Source: Candidatus Thermodiscus eudorianus
GTDB taxonomy: Archaea; Thermoproteota; Thermoprotei_A; Sulfolobales; Acidilobaceae
Length of the DNA: 64,000 nt
NCBI GenBank assembly: GCA_015521085.1
Contig: WAOW01000005.1
Coordinates: 1 to 64,000, forward strand
Direction of reading: 5' to 3'
Part shown: piece by piece, positions 26,200-35,743 of the stretch
Numbering within the stretch: position 1 is the first letter of the stretch
Layout: every line of letters starts with the position of its first letter
Program-made: the position numbers and the translations under genes
The notes under the pieces: generated by a model
What the model saw: the letters and a program-made list of their open reading frames with translations, nothing else
Databases searched by the model: none
Told to the model about the DNA's origin: nothing

Positions 26200-26913
26200 G
26201 TGGTTACCAGGGCCCACAAGATATTCCTCAACCTCGGCTTGATAAGGGCGAAGGTAGACGAGTACCTGGCCCAGAACTTCTATGAAGCCGGATACAGCGG
26301 CGTCATAGTCACTCAGTCAGGGCTTGGAACTCGAATACACATCTATGCTGAGAGGCCAGCCCTGATAATTGGCAGGAGAGGCTCTACGATAAGAAGGCTA
26401 CACAATATATTCCAGACGGTCTTCGGCTTCGAGGGAGTACAGATAACTGTAAGCGAGCCGGAGAACCCAGAGCTGGATGCAAGGGTCCAGGCCTTCAGGA
26501 TAGCCAGGAACATAGAGAGGGGCTTCCACTTCAGGAGAGTAGCCTTCGCGGCGCTGCGAAGGATAATGGCGAACGGGGCCATCGGAGTCGAGATAACGAT
26601 CAGTGGTAAGCTAACGAGCGAAAGGGCCAGATTCGAGAAATACAGTGCAGGTAAAGTGTACAAGGCCGGGCATAACGTGGATATGCTAGTAGATCGCGCT
26701 ATTGCCCACGCGAAACTTCCAAAGGGCATTATAGGTGTCAAGGTCGTTATAGCGAAACCAGGCAAGCCCGCCGACTACATTAGAATCAAGGAAGAAGAGG
26801 AAGTAAGAGACCTCATAGAACGCATCAGGGGAGAAGAAGAGGTAAGCGAAGGCGAACTCCCAAGCGAGCTCGAAGAGTTAATAGAAGAGGTGGGAGAGAG
26901 TGGCGAAGCATAA
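26200..26913 (+). CDS. rps3: Small ribosomal subunit protein uS3
   Basis: A 237-residue head protein of the small subunit. It has a KH domain with IIGRRGSTIRRLHNIF (the GxxG loop is GRRG) and the C-terminal uS3 domain with ARFEKYSAGKVYKAGHNV. The tail is acidic, as in crenarchaea. GTG start; the final 14 bases overlap uL29. Confidence 0.96.
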   Translation: MVTRAHKIFLNLGLIRAKVDEYLAQNFYEAGYSGVIVTQSGLGTRIHIYAERPALIIGRRGSTIRRLHNIFQTVFGFEGVQITVSEPENPELDARVQAFRIARNIERGFHFRRVAFAALRRIMANGAIGVEITISGKLTSERARFEKYSAGKVYKAGHNVDMLVDRAIAHAKLPKGIIGVKVVIAKPGKPADYIRIKEEEEVRDLIERIRGEEEVSEGELPSELEELIEEVGESGEA

Positions 26914-27109
26914 AGTCAAACCCAGCGAGCTAAGAGAGAAGGATTCAAAGGAACTAGAGGATCTCTTGAGAGAGTTCAGGACCGAGTTAATCGTCCTAAG
27001 GCACAAAGCCTCCGTTGGTGTGCTGGAGAACCCTGGCAGGCTCAGGGAGCTCAAGAGGAATATAGCGAGGATACTGACAATCCTCAATGAGAGGAAAACT
27101 AAAGGGTAA
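26900..27109 (+). CDS. rpl29: Large ribosomal subunit protein uL29
   Basis: A 69-residue two-helix protein with ELREKDSKELEDLLREF and LRELKRNIARILTILNE, at the tunnel exit where SRP docks. GTG start inside the end of the uS3 gene, so translation is probably coupled. Confidence 0.95.
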   Translation: MAKHKVKPSELREKDSKELEDLLREFRTELIVLRHKASVGVLENPGRLRELKRNIARILTILNERKTKG

Positions 27110-27115
27110 GATTTA

Positions 27116-27397
27116 ATGAAGAGAACACCCAAAAACATTATTTTCCATGAGTTAATAGGGTTAGAGATCGAAGTCCTCAATCACCCTAACCCCGAACTTA
27201 TAGGGGTGAGGGGTGTAATCCTCTGGGAAACCCCTAGAACCCTCTGGATAGCTGCTGCTACGGGGAAGACCTTGGTAATACTTAAATCCGGGGGTTTATT
27301 CCGAGTTAAGCTACCAGGCGGGAAGTATACGCTGGTGAGGGGAGACCATATAATGGGATCTCCCCCAGAAAGGGCACGGAGGATAGTGAGGAGGTAA
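27116..27397 (+). CDS. rnp1: RNase P protein subunit Rpp29 (Rnp1)
   Basis: A 93-residue Sm-like beta-barrel protein with ELIGLEIEVLNHPNPELIGVRG at the start and the typical RGDHIMGSPPERA end. It binds Rpp21 and the specificity domain of RNase P RNA in tRNA 5' maturation. Its place between uL29 and uS17 is normal for archaea. The matching RNase P RNA gene is also in this window near 42.2 kb. Confidence 0.94.
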   Translation: MKRTPKNIIFHELIGLEIEVLNHPNPELIGVRGVILWETPRTLWIAAATGKTLVILKSGGLFRVKLPGGKYTLVRGDHIMGSPPERARRIVRR

Positions 27398-27402
27398 GGA
27401 GA

Positions 27403-27750
27403 ATGCCTGCCGTGAAGCCTGTCAAGGCTTTAAAGATACCCGGGGTATCGCCACCCGAAAGGGAGTGTAGTGATCCCAATTGCCCCTGGCATGGCAGCTT
27501 AAGAGTCCGTGGCATATTAATCGAGGGGACCGTCGAAAAGGTTAGGGCTAAGAGGATGGCCGTGATTAGACACGAATACCTCTACTACGACCCCAAATAC
27601 AAGAGATACGCTAGGAGAAGCAAGAAAATCCATGCGCACCTGCCAGACTGCATCGACGTGAAACCCGGGGACAGGGTTGTAATCGGAGAGACCAGGCCCA
27701 TCTCGAAGACCGTCAAGTTCGTAGTACTAGGAGTAAGGAAGCGTAGTTAA
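27403..27750 (+). CDS. rps17: Small ribosomal subunit protein uS17
   Basis: A 115-residue OB-fold protein that binds 16S rRNA early in 30S assembly. Motifs: DPNCPWHGSLRVRG (archaeal N-terminal extension with two cysteines), RRSKKIHAHLPDCIDVKPGD, and TRPISKTVKFVVL. ATG start five bases after the Rnp1 stop. Confidence 0.96.
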   Translation: MPAVKPVKALKIPGVSPPERECSDPNCPWHGSLRVRGILIEGTVEKVRAKRMAVIRHEYLYYDPKYKRYARRSKKIHAHLPDCIDVKPGDRVVIGETRPISKTVKFVVLGVRKRS

Positions 27751-27787
27751 ACCCTATGCAACAGCTTAGATGGAGGGGAGACATGGA

Positions 27788-28207
27788 ATGCCCAAGAAAA
27801 AGTACGGTGCAGTGCTCTCAAGAACTGGCGTTAACGCTGGACTACAGGTCGGGAGCTACGTAAGCGTCGCCGACAATAGTGGAGCTAGGGAGGTTATGAT
27901 CATCAACGTCCCCGGCGTGAAGACAAGGGTTAGACGCCTTCCCTTCGCAGGTGTAGGCGATCTAGTCGTGGTGACCGTTAAGAAGGGAACCCCCCAGATG
28001 AGGAGACAGGTCACCTACGCCGTTATAGTAAGGCAGAGGAGGCCCTTCAGAAGGCCTGACGGGACCTGGGTCTCTTTCGAGGACAACGCTGTAGTCATCG
28101 TATCACAAGACGGTACTCCCAGAGGCAGCGAGATCAGGGGACCCGTAGCGAAAGAGGCAGCGGTTAGATGGCCTAGAATAGCCAAGCTGGCTACGACGAT
28201 AATATAG
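27788..28207 (+). CDS. rpl14: Large ribosomal subunit protein uL14
   Basis: A 139-residue protein at the subunit interface. Motifs: [29 protein letters not shown], and the end [19 protein letters not shown]. The frame is open from an ATG at 27770, but the site GGAGGGGAG at 27773 lies a proper distance before the ATG at 27788 ([10 protein letters not shown]), so the shorter start is used. Confidence 0.96.
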   Translation: MPKKKYGAVLSRTGVNAGLQVGSYVSVADNSGAREVMIINVPGVKTRVRRLPFAGVGDLVVVTVKKGTPQMRRQVTYAVIVRQRRPFRRPDGTWVSFEDNAVVIVSQDGTPRGSEIRGPVAKEAAVRWPRIAKLATTII

Positions 28208-28209
28208 GG

Positions 28210-28638
28210 GTGTCAATCGCAATGGTTAGGCTTACAGTGAGTAGGCATCCTAGAAAGCAGAGAAAGGCGTACTATAATGCACCCCTTCATGCGAGGCAGA
28301 AGCTGGTTACCGCGCCCCTAAGCAAGGAACTCCAAGAAAAGTATGGCATAAAAAGGCTCCCTGTGAGGAAGGGCGACAAGGTCAGAGTTACAAGGGGAGA
28401 CTTCAAAGGTGCCGAGGGAGAAGTCGTGGAGGTCAACCTGAAAACCTACAGGATACACATCGACGGCGTAACCATAGAGAAAGCCGATAAAACACCGGTA
28501 TTCCGGCCCATACATCCCTCGAAGGTTGAGATTATAGACCTAAAACTAGATGACTGGAGAAGGAGGATAATAGAGAGAAGAGGAGCGAAGAAAGAACTGA
28601 CCGAGGGAACCCAGGTAGAAAGAGGCGGTGAGGAGTAA
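28210..28638 (+). CDS. rpl24: Large ribosomal subunit protein uL24
   Basis: A 142-residue KOW-domain protein. N-terminal [20 protein letters not shown] and the KOW element [21 protein letters not shown] mark archaeal uL24 (eukaryotic L26). It starts large-subunit assembly and lies near the tunnel exit. GTG start two bases after uL14; an ATG four codons in is an alternative. The stop overlaps the eS4 start (TAATG). Confidence 0.96.
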   Translation: MSIAMVRLTVSRHPRKQRKAYYNAPLHARQKLVTAPLSKELQEKYGIKRLPVRKGDKVRVTRGDFKGAEGEVVEVNLKTYRIHIDGVTIEKADKTPVFRPIHPSKVEIIDLKLDDWRRRIIERRGAKKELTEGTQVERGGEE

Positions 28639-29399
28639 TGGCGCGAATGGGAGGACAAAGGAGGCTTAAAGCGCTCGCGGCGCCTAAGTTCTGGCCCATA
28701 CTTAGAAAGGAGTACAAGTGGAGTGTAAAGCCGCGACCAGGTCCTCACCCTTCAGAATTCAGCTTACCCCTCCTGTTAATTGCTAGGAACGTGCTGGGAT
28801 ATGCCAAGACCGGTAGGGAGGCCAGAAAGCTCATAAGCGAGGGGCATTTCAAAGTTGATGGGAGGATTAGGAAGGACTACAAGTACCCGGTCGGCTTATT
28901 TGACGTAATCGAGATCGTAGACACAGGGGAAGCCTTCAGATTCATACCATACCCAGTCAAATTCTTCAAGCTACATCCAATACCTAAAGAGGAGGCTGGA
29001 ATAAAGCCTGTCAGGATAAACAACAAGACTACAATTAGGGGAGGTCACATACAGCTCAACCTCCATGATGGGAGAAATCTACTAGTTAAAGTCAAGGATC
29101 CCAGGAATCCGGTCGAAGACGTATACAAGACCCTTGATACGCTAGTGATAACCATACCGGATCAAACGATTAGAGATCATCTAAAATTCGAGAACGGAAT
29201 GCTCTCGATAATCACCGCTGGTAGAAACGTTGGGAGGGTAGGCAGGATAGTTAACGTTCAGAGGGGTTGGGGACGCACGAGGAGTATAGTAACTATCGAA
29301 GACCAGGAAGGCCATAAGTTCCAGACTAGCCTAGAATACGTCTTCGTCATAGGAAAGGATGAGCCTGTGATAAGCCTTCCGGAGGGTGCGTGGAAATGA
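28638..29399 (+). CDS. rps4e: Small ribosomal subunit protein eS4
   Basis: A 253-residue archaeal/eukaryotic protein with an S4-like RNA-binding domain (KTGREARKLISEGHFKVDGRI), a central domain, and a C-terminal KOW element (GRNVGRVGRIVNVQRGWGRT). ATG start shares bases with the uL24 stop, and its 3' end overlaps uL5 by ten bases. Confidence 0.96.
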   Translation: MARMGGQRRLKALAAPKFWPILRKEYKWSVKPRPGPHPSEFSLPLLLIARNVLGYAKTGREARKLISEGHFKVDGRIRKDYKYPVGLFDVIEIVDTGEAFRFIPYPVKFFKLHPIPKEEAGIKPVRINNKTTIRGGHIQLNLHDGRNLLVKVKDPRNPVEDVYKTLDTLVITIPDQTIRDHLKFENGMLSIITAGRNVGRVGRIVNVQRGWGRTRSIVTIEDQEGHKFQTSLEYVFVIGKDEPVISLPEGAWK

Positions 29400-29956
29400 G
29401 CCTCCCAGTTGCACCGGAGAAGCTAGAAGAGATCCTTGAGGCCTGGAAGAATCCCATGAGGAAACCCAGGATATCGAAGGTGACAGTCAATATAGCCATA
29501 GGGTACAGTGGTGAAAAGCTAATGAATGCGGCAAAGGTGCTTGAAGAGCTAACCGGGCAGAAACCCGTATTCAGGAAAGCTAAGAGAACCATTCGAGCAT
29601 TCGGGGTTAGGAAGGGAGAAAACATAGCAGTAATGGTCACTCTAAGGAAAGAACGAGCTATCAAATTCCTTGAAAAAGCTTTAGAGGCTGTAGGGAAGAG
29701 GCTCAAGGAGAAGAGTATTGACGAGTTCGGAAACATCGCGTTTGGCATAGAAGAGCATATCCTTATACCCGGCGTAAAGTATGACCCAGAAGTGGGTATC
29801 TTAGGCATGGATGTCGTGGTCACTATCGAGAGGCCGGGCCACAGGATCGTGAGACGGAAGAGGGCTAGGAAGAACCATATACCGAGGAGACATCGCGTCA
29901 CTAGGGAAGAGACCATGGTGCTATTAAACCAGATGTTCGGAGTGTCATTTGTATAG
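29390..29956 (+). CDS. rpl5: Large ribosomal subunit protein uL5
   Basis: A 188-residue protein that binds 5S rRNA. Motifs: [43 protein letters not shown], and [19 protein letters not shown]. It overlaps eS4 by ten bases at its ATG start. Confidence 0.96.
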   Translation: MEMSLPVAPEKLEEILEAWKNPMRKPRISKVTVNIAIGYSGEKLMNAAKVLEELTGQKPVFRKAKRTIRAFGVRKGENIAVMVTLRKERAIKFLEKALEAVGKRLKEKSIDEFGNIAFGIEEHILIPGVKYDPEVGILGMDVVVTIERPGHRIVRRKRARKNHIPRRHRVTREETMVLLNQMFGVSFV

Positions 29957-29969
29957 GGGGTGTCGAGTA

Positions 29970-30134
29970 GTGGCGAAGATAAGGCCACCGAAGCCTAAGA
30001 GGATGGGGAGAGGCGCGCAACGCTGCCAGAGGTGTGGTACTAGGGACGCTGTAATCCAGAAATATGGCCTATATCTTTGCAGACAGTGTTTCCGGGAGAT
30101 AGCCCCTCTACTGGGGTTTAAGAAGAATCGCTAG
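29970..30134 (+). CDS. rps14: Small ribosomal subunit protein uS14, zinc-binding form
   Basis: A 54-residue protein with a four-cysteine zinc site, CQRCG and CRQC, and the C-terminal [14 protein letters not shown] longer frame opens at a TTG at 29949 but overlaps uL5; the GTG at 29970 follows GGGGTG and gives the usual family length, so it is preferred. Confidence 0.95.
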   Translation: MAKIRPPKPKRMGRGAQRCQRCGTRDAVIQKYGLYLCRQCFREIAPLLGFKKNR

Positions 30135-30146
30135 AGGGGTGGGATA

Positions 30147-30548
30147 ATGGTTATGCTTGACACGTTGGCGAATGCGCTTGCAGCTATACAGAACGCTGAA
30201 ATGAGGGGTAAGAAGGAGACCCTGATAATGCCTGCCTCGAAACTAATAGCCGCAGTTCTCCGTGTACTCCAGCAGGAGGGTTACATAGGCGAGTTCGAAT
30301 ACATCGACGACGGTAGATGGGGTAAATTCCGCGTGCAACTCCTTGGCAGGATAAATAAGACCAATGTCGTCAAGCCCAGGGTCCCTGTCTCCTATAGAGA
30401 GCTGACCGCCATGCCAGAGAGCTTGAGAAAGTATTTGGCGAGCAGGGATATAGGTGTACTGATACTCTCGACGAGCCAGGGTGTTATGAGCCATAAAGAG
30501 GCTATAAAGAGAAGGATAGGGGGCATACTACTAGCCTACGTCTACTAG
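30147..30548 (+). CDS. rps8: Small ribosomal subunit protein uS8
   Basis: A 133-residue rRNA-binding protein. Motifs: [34 protein letters not shown], and the end [21 protein letters not shown] start 12 bases after uS14. A 140-base gap follows before uL6, the largest inside the operon. Confidence 0.96.
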   Translation: MVMLDTLANALAAIQNAEMRGKKETLIMPASKLIAAVLRVLQQEGYIGEFEYIDDGRWGKFRVQLLGRINKTNVVKPRVPVSYRELTAMPESLRKYLASRDIGVLILSTSQGVMSHKEAIKRRIGGILLAYVY

Positions 30549-30688
30549 CCCCCATTTCCCGTCACTATTATATGGTAAAGAACCCTTCTATAACCCCTTA
30601 GAGCCCTCGTATTACTCTTGAACCCCGGGATCCAGCGGGCAAATAGTCTATAAAGGGGCTTGTATAGGGGTAGAAGAGGCTGGGGTAG
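30549..30688 (+). promoter_or_regulatory. Gap between uS8 and uL6, possible internal promoter
   Basis: The only sizeable spacer in the operon. It holds TATTATATGG at about 30569 and CTATAAAGG near 30650, the latter about 40 bases before the uL6 start, so the second half of the operon may have its own promoter. The repeated CTATAA-CCCC/CTATAAAGGGG words may also form a weak hairpin. Confidence 0.35.
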
Positions 30689-31252
30689 GTGCAGGTAGCG
30701 ATGGGTAAAGATGTGCATGTGGTTAAAGAGGTCGAGATACCAGATGGAGTTAACGTAGAAATAGAGAATGAGAAGGTAACAGTTACTGGTCCTAAGGGGA
30801 GTCTAACCCGCGTGCTGCCCCGGGTTAAAGGCGTACTGGTACGGAGAGAAGATAGTAAGATTGTCATTGAATCTTATTTCGCCGATGCTAGAAAGAGAGC
30901 GATGATAGGTACAATCGCAGCTCATATCAAGAACATGATAGTAGGTGTAACTAAAGGCTATCGTTACAAGTTGAAGGTGATCTACAGCCACTTCCCTATC
31001 AGTATAAAGATTGAAGGTGATAAGTTCATTATAAGTAATTTCCTCGGAGAAAAGGCTCCCAGAGTTGCCAAGATCTTGCCCGGCGTCAAGGTCACGGTCA
31101 AGAAGAATGATGTAATAGTCGAGGGAATCGATATCGAAGCCGTAGGCCAGACCGCGGCCAACATAGAGAGAGCCACAAAAATCACTGGGTTCGATAGGAG
31201 GAAGTTCATGGACGGGATCTACATATACGAGAAGGGGGTGGTTGAAGGATGA
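30689..31252 (+). CDS. rpl6: Large ribosomal subunit protein uL6
   Basis: A 187-residue protein with two repeated alpha-beta domains. Motifs: EIPDGVNVEIENEKVTVTGPKG and TAANIERATKITGFDRRKF. It lies near the factor-binding site. The GTG at 30689 and the ATG at 30701 (MGKDVHVV) are both possible starts. The stop overlaps the eL32 start. Confidence 0.95.
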   Translation: MQVAMGKDVHVVKEVEIPDGVNVEIENEKVTVTGPKGSLTRVLPRVKGVLVRREDSKIVIESYFADARKRAMIGTIAAHIKNMIVGVTKGYRYKLKVIYSHFPISIKIEGDKFIISNFLGEKAPRVAKILPGVKVTVKKNDVIVEGIDIEAVGQTAANIERATKITGFDRRKFMDGIYIYEKGVVEG

Positions 31253-31656
31253 CTGAGAGAGAAGAGGTCCTTGAGAGGTTAAGGGAGAGGAGGAAGTTGC
31301 AGAAAAAGCTAGCCAAGCACAGGGAAAAACCCGTGTTCAGAAGGTATCTCTCGTGGCGTTTCTGGAAGTTTGAAAGAAGAGAGTACTGGCGGAAGCCGAA
31401 GGGCAACGATAGCAAAATGAGGTTGCAGATCAAGGGATATCCGCCTATAGTCAAGGTGGGCTACGGTACTCCCTCTGACCTTAGAGGCCTGCACCCAAGC
31501 GGCCTCAAGCCGGCTAGGGTCGCCAGTATTAGAGACCTAGAAGGGCTAGATCCCCAGGAGCACATAGTTGTTATAGCCTCTACAGTCGGGCTCCGTAAGA
31601 GGAATACGCTTGTAAGGGAGGCGCTCATGCGTGGATTCAGGGTGGCTAATCCGTAG
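31249..31656 (+). CDS. rpl32e: Large ribosomal subunit protein eL32
   Basis: A 135-residue archaeal/eukaryotic protein with a charged N-terminal helix, then FRRYLSWRFWKFERREYWRKPKG and the conserved GYGTPSDLRGLHPSG. ATG start overlaps the uL6 stop by four bases. Confidence 0.96.
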   Translation: MTEREEVLERLRERRKLQKKLAKHREKPVFRRYLSWRFWKFERREYWRKPKGNDSKMRLQIKGYPPIVKVGYGTPSDLRGLHPSGLKPARVASIRDLEGLDPQEHIVVIASTVGLRKRNTLVREALMRGFRVANP

Positions 31657-31659
31657 GGG

Positions 31660-32133
31660 GTGTGGCTGATGGACTACAGGCTGCAGAGGCGATTAGCAGC
31701 GGAGGTCTTCGGCGTCGGCGAGAGTAGAATATGGATAAGCCCTAACCCCGAACACGAGGAGGAGATCTCGCAGGCCGTAACACGGCGGGATATCATAGCG
31801 CTGGCCAAGAAGAATATCATACGCGTAGAACCGAAGAAGGGTAATAGCAGAGAGAGATGGCTGTACAGGCATTCGCAGAGAAGGAAGGGCAGGAGGAGAG
31901 GATACGGTAAGAGAAAAGGCGCTCAGGGAGCCAGAGTCGATCCGAAAGAGGACTGGATACATAGGATAAGGAAGATGAGAAGATATCTACGATGGCTCAG
32001 AGATCATGGAGTGATAGATAGGGGTATTTATAGGAGGTATTACAGGCTAGCCAAGGGAGGAGCATTTAGGAGCCTCGGCGATCTGAGGAGGCATCTAGCA
32101 GAGGCTGGCTTGCTTAAGGAGGGCGGACAATAA
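31660..32133 (+). CDS. rpl19e: Large ribosomal subunit protein eL19
   Basis: A 157-residue basic helical protein. Motifs: [21 protein letters not shown], the Arg-rich [15 protein letters not shown], and [22 protein letters not shown]. Its TAA stop shares the A with the ATG of uL18. Confidence 0.96.
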   Translation: MWLMDYRLQRRLAAEVFGVGESRIWISPNPEHEEEISQAVTRRDIIALAKKNIIRVEPKKGNSRERWLYRHSQRRKGRRRGYGKRKGAQGARVDPKEDWIHRIRKMRRYLRWLRDHGVIDRGIYRRYYRLAKGGAFRSLGDLRRHLAEAGLLKEGGQ

Positions 32134-32768
32134 TGGGGCGCGGACCTAGATACAGGGTACCCTGGAGGAGGAGGAGAGAAGGTAAGACCAACTACTACAA
32201 GAGGCTAAAGTTGATTGCGTCAGGCAAGCCTAGGATGGTGGTAAGGAGGACTCTCAAGTACATAATAGTACAGTTCGCCGAAGCCAAGATAGAAGGGGAC
32301 AAGATGATCGCCGTCGCGCATAGCAGAGAGCTTGTCAAGAAATACGGGTGGCTTGGAGGAACGGGTAACACCTCTTCCGCATACCTGACGGGGCTACTAG
32401 CGGGATATAGAGCGCTACTTGCCGGTGTAGAGGAGGCTGTCCTCGATATAGGCCTAGCTGATCCCGTCCCGGGATCGCGTGTATTCGCAGCGTTGAAGGG
32501 AGCCCTAGACGCTGGATTAAAGATCCCCCATAGCGAGGAGATACTTCCTTCCATGGAGAGGATACGAGGCGAGCACATAGCGTTATGGGCCGAGGAACTC
32601 GCCGAGAAAAACCCGGAAAAATATCGAATACAGTTCTCTAAATATCTAGAGAAAGGCCTAAAACCCGAGGGACTACCCAGCCATTTCGACGAGGTGCTAG
32701 AGAAGATTAAACGCGAACACGAAGTCAAACTCGCACGAACCCGAATCGCTAAAGGAGGTGAGGAGTAG
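32133..32768 (+). CDS. rpl18: Large ribosomal subunit protein uL18
   Basis: A 211-residue 5S rRNA-binding protein of the archaeal L5e/L18 type. Motifs: [39 protein letters not shown], and [24 protein letters not shown]. Start and stop share single bases with the neighbours. Confidence 0.96.
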   Translation: MGRGPRYRVPWRRRREGKTNYYKRLKLIASGKPRMVVRRTLKYIIVQFAEAKIEGDKMIAVAHSRELVKKYGWLGGTGNTSSAYLTGLLAGYRALLAGVEEAVLDIGLADPVPGSRVFAALKGALDAGLKIPHSEEILPSMERIRGEHIALWAEELAEKNPEKYRIQFSKYLEKGLKPEGLPSHFDEVLEKIKREHEVKLARTRIAKGGEE

Positions 32769-33406
32769 TGAGCATGGCTAGCCCTAGTTTAGAGAACTGG
32801 GTTCCGCGAACCAAAGTGGGAAGACTGGTTCTAGAAGGTAAGATCACAAGCCTCGAAGAGATCTTCCGGAGGAACCTTCCACTATTAGAACCAGAGATAG
32901 TCGACTACCTAATAGGAGAACAGCTACAGCACGAGGTAATCGACGTCTCTATAGTACAAAAAATGACCGATGCTGGGAGGGTAACCAAGTTCAGGGCCGT
33001 CGTTGTTATAGGAAACGGTGACGGATACGTTGGCCTCGGAAAAGGAAAAGCACGTCAATTCAGGGAGGCGATCAACAAGGCGTTGAGAAACGCAAAACTA
33101 AACATTACTCCCGTGAGGAGGGGCTGTGGAAGCTGGGAGTGCACTTGTGGTGAGTCTCATAGCGTCCCCTTCACGGTCAGGGGGAAGAGTGGTAGCGTCG
33201 AGGTAATCCTGAAACCCGCGCCGAAAGGCACCGGCCTGGTTGCAGGAGACGTTGCAAAGAAGGTCTTAAGGCTAGCTGGAATCAGCGACCTGTGGACCTT
33301 TACAAAGGGAGAGACCAGGACCAGCTACAACTTCGCTAGGGCAGTCTTCCTAGCCCTTAGGAACACATACAGGTTCATGACGCCGCTAGACTGGTATAGA
33401 TCCTAG
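32768..33406 (+). CDS. rps5: Small ribosomal subunit protein uS5
   Basis: A 212-residue protein with the S5 domain ([21 protein letters not shown]) and C-terminal half ([23 protein letters not shown]). A cysteine cluster, CGSWECTCG, between the halves may bind zinc and is seen in archaeal uS5. GTG start overlaps the uL18 stop; an ATG two codons in is equally possible. Confidence 0.96.
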   Translation: MSMASPSLENWVPRTKVGRLVLEGKITSLEEIFRRNLPLLEPEIVDYLIGEQLQHEVIDVSIVQKMTDAGRVTKFRAVVVIGNGDGYVGLGKGKARQFREAINKALRNAKLNITPVRRGCGSWECTCGESHSVPFTVRGKSGSVEVILKPAPKGTGLVAGDVAKKVLRLAGISDLWTFTKGETRTSYNFARAVFLALRNTYRFMTPLDWYRS

Positions 33407-33420
33407 CGAGGTGGGTTGAG

Positions 33421-33903
33421 TTGCCATTGTACGTTGTAATTAGATTAAGAGGACAAGCGGACGTGAACCCTGATACAGAACGAACCCTCTACTTATTACG
33501 GCTGAGGCAGAAATACGCGGCGTCACTATACCACAGTAGCCTGCCTGGTATCGAGAACATGCTGAGGAAAGTACAAGACTGGGCTACATGGGGTGAAATC
33601 GATAGAGACACCCTCATAAAGCTCCTGCGTACAAGGGGGCGACTCATAGGAGACAAGCCCTTAACAGACGAGTGGGTAAAGACTAATCTAGGTCTGGAGA
33701 AGGGAATCCCCGAACTAGCTGATAAGTTACTGAGCGGAGAGATACATTATCATAGGCTTGAGGAAAAAGGCGTTAAACCATTCTTTAGACTGCATCCGCC
33801 TAGGGGAGGATTCAGGAGAACCATAAAACGCCACTACACTAACTCCGGAGAACTCGGCTATCGGGGAACCGATATAAATAAACTATTAGTAAAAATGATA
33901 TAA
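33421..33903 (+). CDS. rpl30: Large ribosomal subunit protein uL30
   Basis: A 160-residue archaeal uL30 with the strand VVIRLRGQADVNPDTERTL, a long central insertion, and the C-terminal FRLHPPRGGFRRTIKRHY. TTG start. A perfect AAGGAGGTGG just after its stop serves uL15. Confidence 0.96.
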   Translation: MPLYVVIRLRGQADVNPDTERTLYLLRLRQKYAASLYHSSLPGIENMLRKVQDWATWGEIDRDTLIKLLRTRGRLIGDKPLTDEWVKTNLGLEKGIPELADKLLSGEIHYHRLEEKGVKPFFRLHPPRGGFRRTIKRHYTNSGELGYRGTDINKLLVKMI

Positions 33904-33911
33904 GGAGGTGG

Positions 33912-34379
33912 ATGATAATGGTGGTGAGGAGAAGGAAAAAGACCAGGAAGCTAAGAGGACGATCAAGGACCATGAGCTGGGGTCAAATAGGCCAGCATAG
34001 GAAGAGCGGTTCAAGAGGTGGGAGAGGCGCTGCAGGGCTCGGAAAACATGAGTGGACGTGGACGATAAAATACGCTCCAAGATGGTTCGGGAAACACGGG
34101 TTCAACCCGCCCAGGATAAGAGTAGGCTACAAGCCTAAGCTAATTAACTTAGACGAGCTCTCAGAGCTCTTCGACAAGCTGGCTAGAAAAGGAGGACTAA
34201 ACTACGAAGGCGACATGCCGGTCATCAATCTCATAGAGCTAGGATACAACAAGCTCCTAGGCTTCGGAAAAATAACCAAACCAGTTAAGGTCATTGTCCC
34301 AAAGGCAAGCAAATCCGCTATAGAAAAGATAGAAGAAGCCGGGGGGGAAGTCGTACTCCTGTCGAGCACCGAGGAATAA
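33912..34379 (+). CDS. rpl15: Large ribosomal subunit protein uL15
   Basis: A 155-residue basic protein. Motifs: RRRKKTRKLRGRSRTMSWGQIGQHRKSGSRGG region (residues 4-35), WFGKHGF, and the C-terminal KVIVPKASKSAIEKIEEAGG. A strong AAGGAGGT precedes the ATG. In many archaea secY follows; here the operon ends and a thioesterase gene comes next. Confidence 0.96.
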   Translation: MIMVVRRRKKTRKLRGRSRTMSWGQIGQHRKSGSRGGRGAAGLGKHEWTWTIKYAPRWFGKHGFNPPRIRVGYKPKLINLDELSELFDKLARKGGLNYEGDMPVINLIELGYNKLLGFGKITKPVKVIVPKASKSAIEKIEEAGGEVVLLSSTEE

Positions 34380-34442
34380 ACTCCAAACCCAAACGTAAAA
34401 TATCCTCCCGTCCTCTCCTCTATCCCATACGGTCGGGAAATC

Positions 34443-35447
34443 GTGACGAATGAATGTATACGGGAGTTGTCTATCTCAGAAACACTAGTCGAGACAGTCC
34501 ATCTGGTGAGCCCGACACACATAAACCCACTAGGGATATTACACGGCGGTGTTGGGCTCAGGTGGATGATCACAACAGCTAGCATGGCAGCTATGCGCGT
34601 CGCCAGGGGACCCGCATTCATAGCCCATTTGGACCACGTGTTCTTCATCAATCCCGTGCATCTAGGACACAATGCCGTCATAACTAGCTGGGTCGAATAT
34701 ATAGGTAGAAGTAGTATTGAGCTCACCACACTCATGGAAGAAGAAAACCCGGCTACAGGCGATAGAGTGCTTACGACAGCAGCACACATGACTTACGTTG
34801 CAGTCGACGAGTCCATAAAGCCCAGACGCGTTCCCACGTGCCTAACCCCAAAGGGTCCTCTTGAGAGAGAACTGCATGAGAGGGCTAAGCAGAGGAGAGA
34901 ACAGAGGGGACCGAGGTTAAACCCCCAGGACCTAAACCCGCCCAAGTCGATCCACCCAGAAGCCCAATTAACCTCGTATAAACTGGTAAATCCCGAGGAC
35001 ACTCTCGCATTGAACGCAATGCATGGCGGAAGACTCATGTACCTTATGGACGAGCTAGCCGGGATCACCGCCATCAAATACTCTAAGGGGATAATGGTTA
35101 CAGCTGGCGTCGACGCGACCGACTTTGTATCCCCGATCTGGGTCGGTGACATACTGGAGATACACACGGCTGTTACCTACGTTGGCAATACTAGTGTCGA
35201 GGTCACAGTCAAGGCTATAACTGAGAACCCTAGCGGCGACGTGAAAAGACATGCCACGACAAGTTATTTCACGCTTGTACATTTGGGGGCCGACGGAAAG
35301 CCAAGGCCTGTCCCGCCTTTCAAGCCTAGGGAACCCTGGCAGAGGGAGTTGTATGAAAGAGCTAGAGAGAGGAGGAGGCAGCGCAGCGAGCTACTTAAAT
35401 TCTTCAAGCAAGAAATAAAGTATATTAAACCTCCAAAAATCAAATAA
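34443..35447 (+). CDS. Acyl-CoA thioesterase with two tandem hotdog domains
   Basis: A 334-residue protein with two hotdog units of the BACH/BFIT type, about 10-125 and 178-290. Each begins with the catalytic-helix element: NPLGILHGGVGLRWM in the first, LNAMHGGRLMYLMDELAG in the second (Asp-Glu likely general base). Each is followed by a charged helix ending in an REL-ERA-RRRQR type motif, so the gene is an internal duplication. It probably hydrolyses acyl-CoA; chain length preference is unknown. GTG start with TATA-like AAAATATCC at 34398. Confidence 0.87.
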   Translation: MTNECIRELSISETLVETVHLVSPTHINPLGILHGGVGLRWMITTASMAAMRVARGPAFIAHLDHVFFINPVHLGHNAVITSWVEYIGRSSIELTTLMEEENPATGDRVLTTAAHMTYVAVDESIKPRRVPTCLTPKGPLERELHERAKQRREQRGPRLNPQDLNPPKSIHPEAQLTSYKLVNPEDTLALNAMHGGRLMYLMDELAGITAIKYSKGIMVTAGVDATDFVSPIWVGDILEIHTAVTYVGNTSVEVTVKAITENPSGDVKRHATTSYFTLVHLGADGKPRPVPPFKPREPWQRELYERARERRRQRSELLKFFKQEIKYIKPPKIK

Positions 35448-35537
35448 TTTTATCTACACATTAATATATAAGTGTATGCTAGAGTAAAATAATAATCCCC
35501 TCAAAGGAAACGATACAGTTACCGGCCGACCATAAGC

Positions 35538-35614
35538 GGGCCGGTAGCTCAGCCTGGAAGAGCGCCGCCCTCGCACGGCGGAGGCCCCGGGTTCAAATCC
35601 CGGCCGGTCCACCA
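35538..35614 (+). tRNA. tRNA-Ala (anticodon CGC), CCA encoded
   Basis: A 77-base cloverleaf. Acceptor GGGCCGG pairs with CCGGTCC and contains the G3-U70 pair that identifies alanine tRNA. Anticodon arm CCGCC-CTCGCAC-GGCGG gives CGC for codon GCG. T arm CCGGG-TTCAAAT-CCCGG, discriminator A, genomic CCA. No intron. AT-rich DNA with TAAAATAATA about 45 bases upstream may hold the promoter. Confidence 0.96.
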
Positions 35615-35743
35615 GACAACACAACCACGCTATACCAACCATTCCTCTCCCGGTGAAAACCGTGAACCGAGCCAGTAGCGTGGACAAGCAAGGTTTGAAA
35701 TAATAACCATGATTAGCTATATATTATGCTAGAGTATAGTGGG

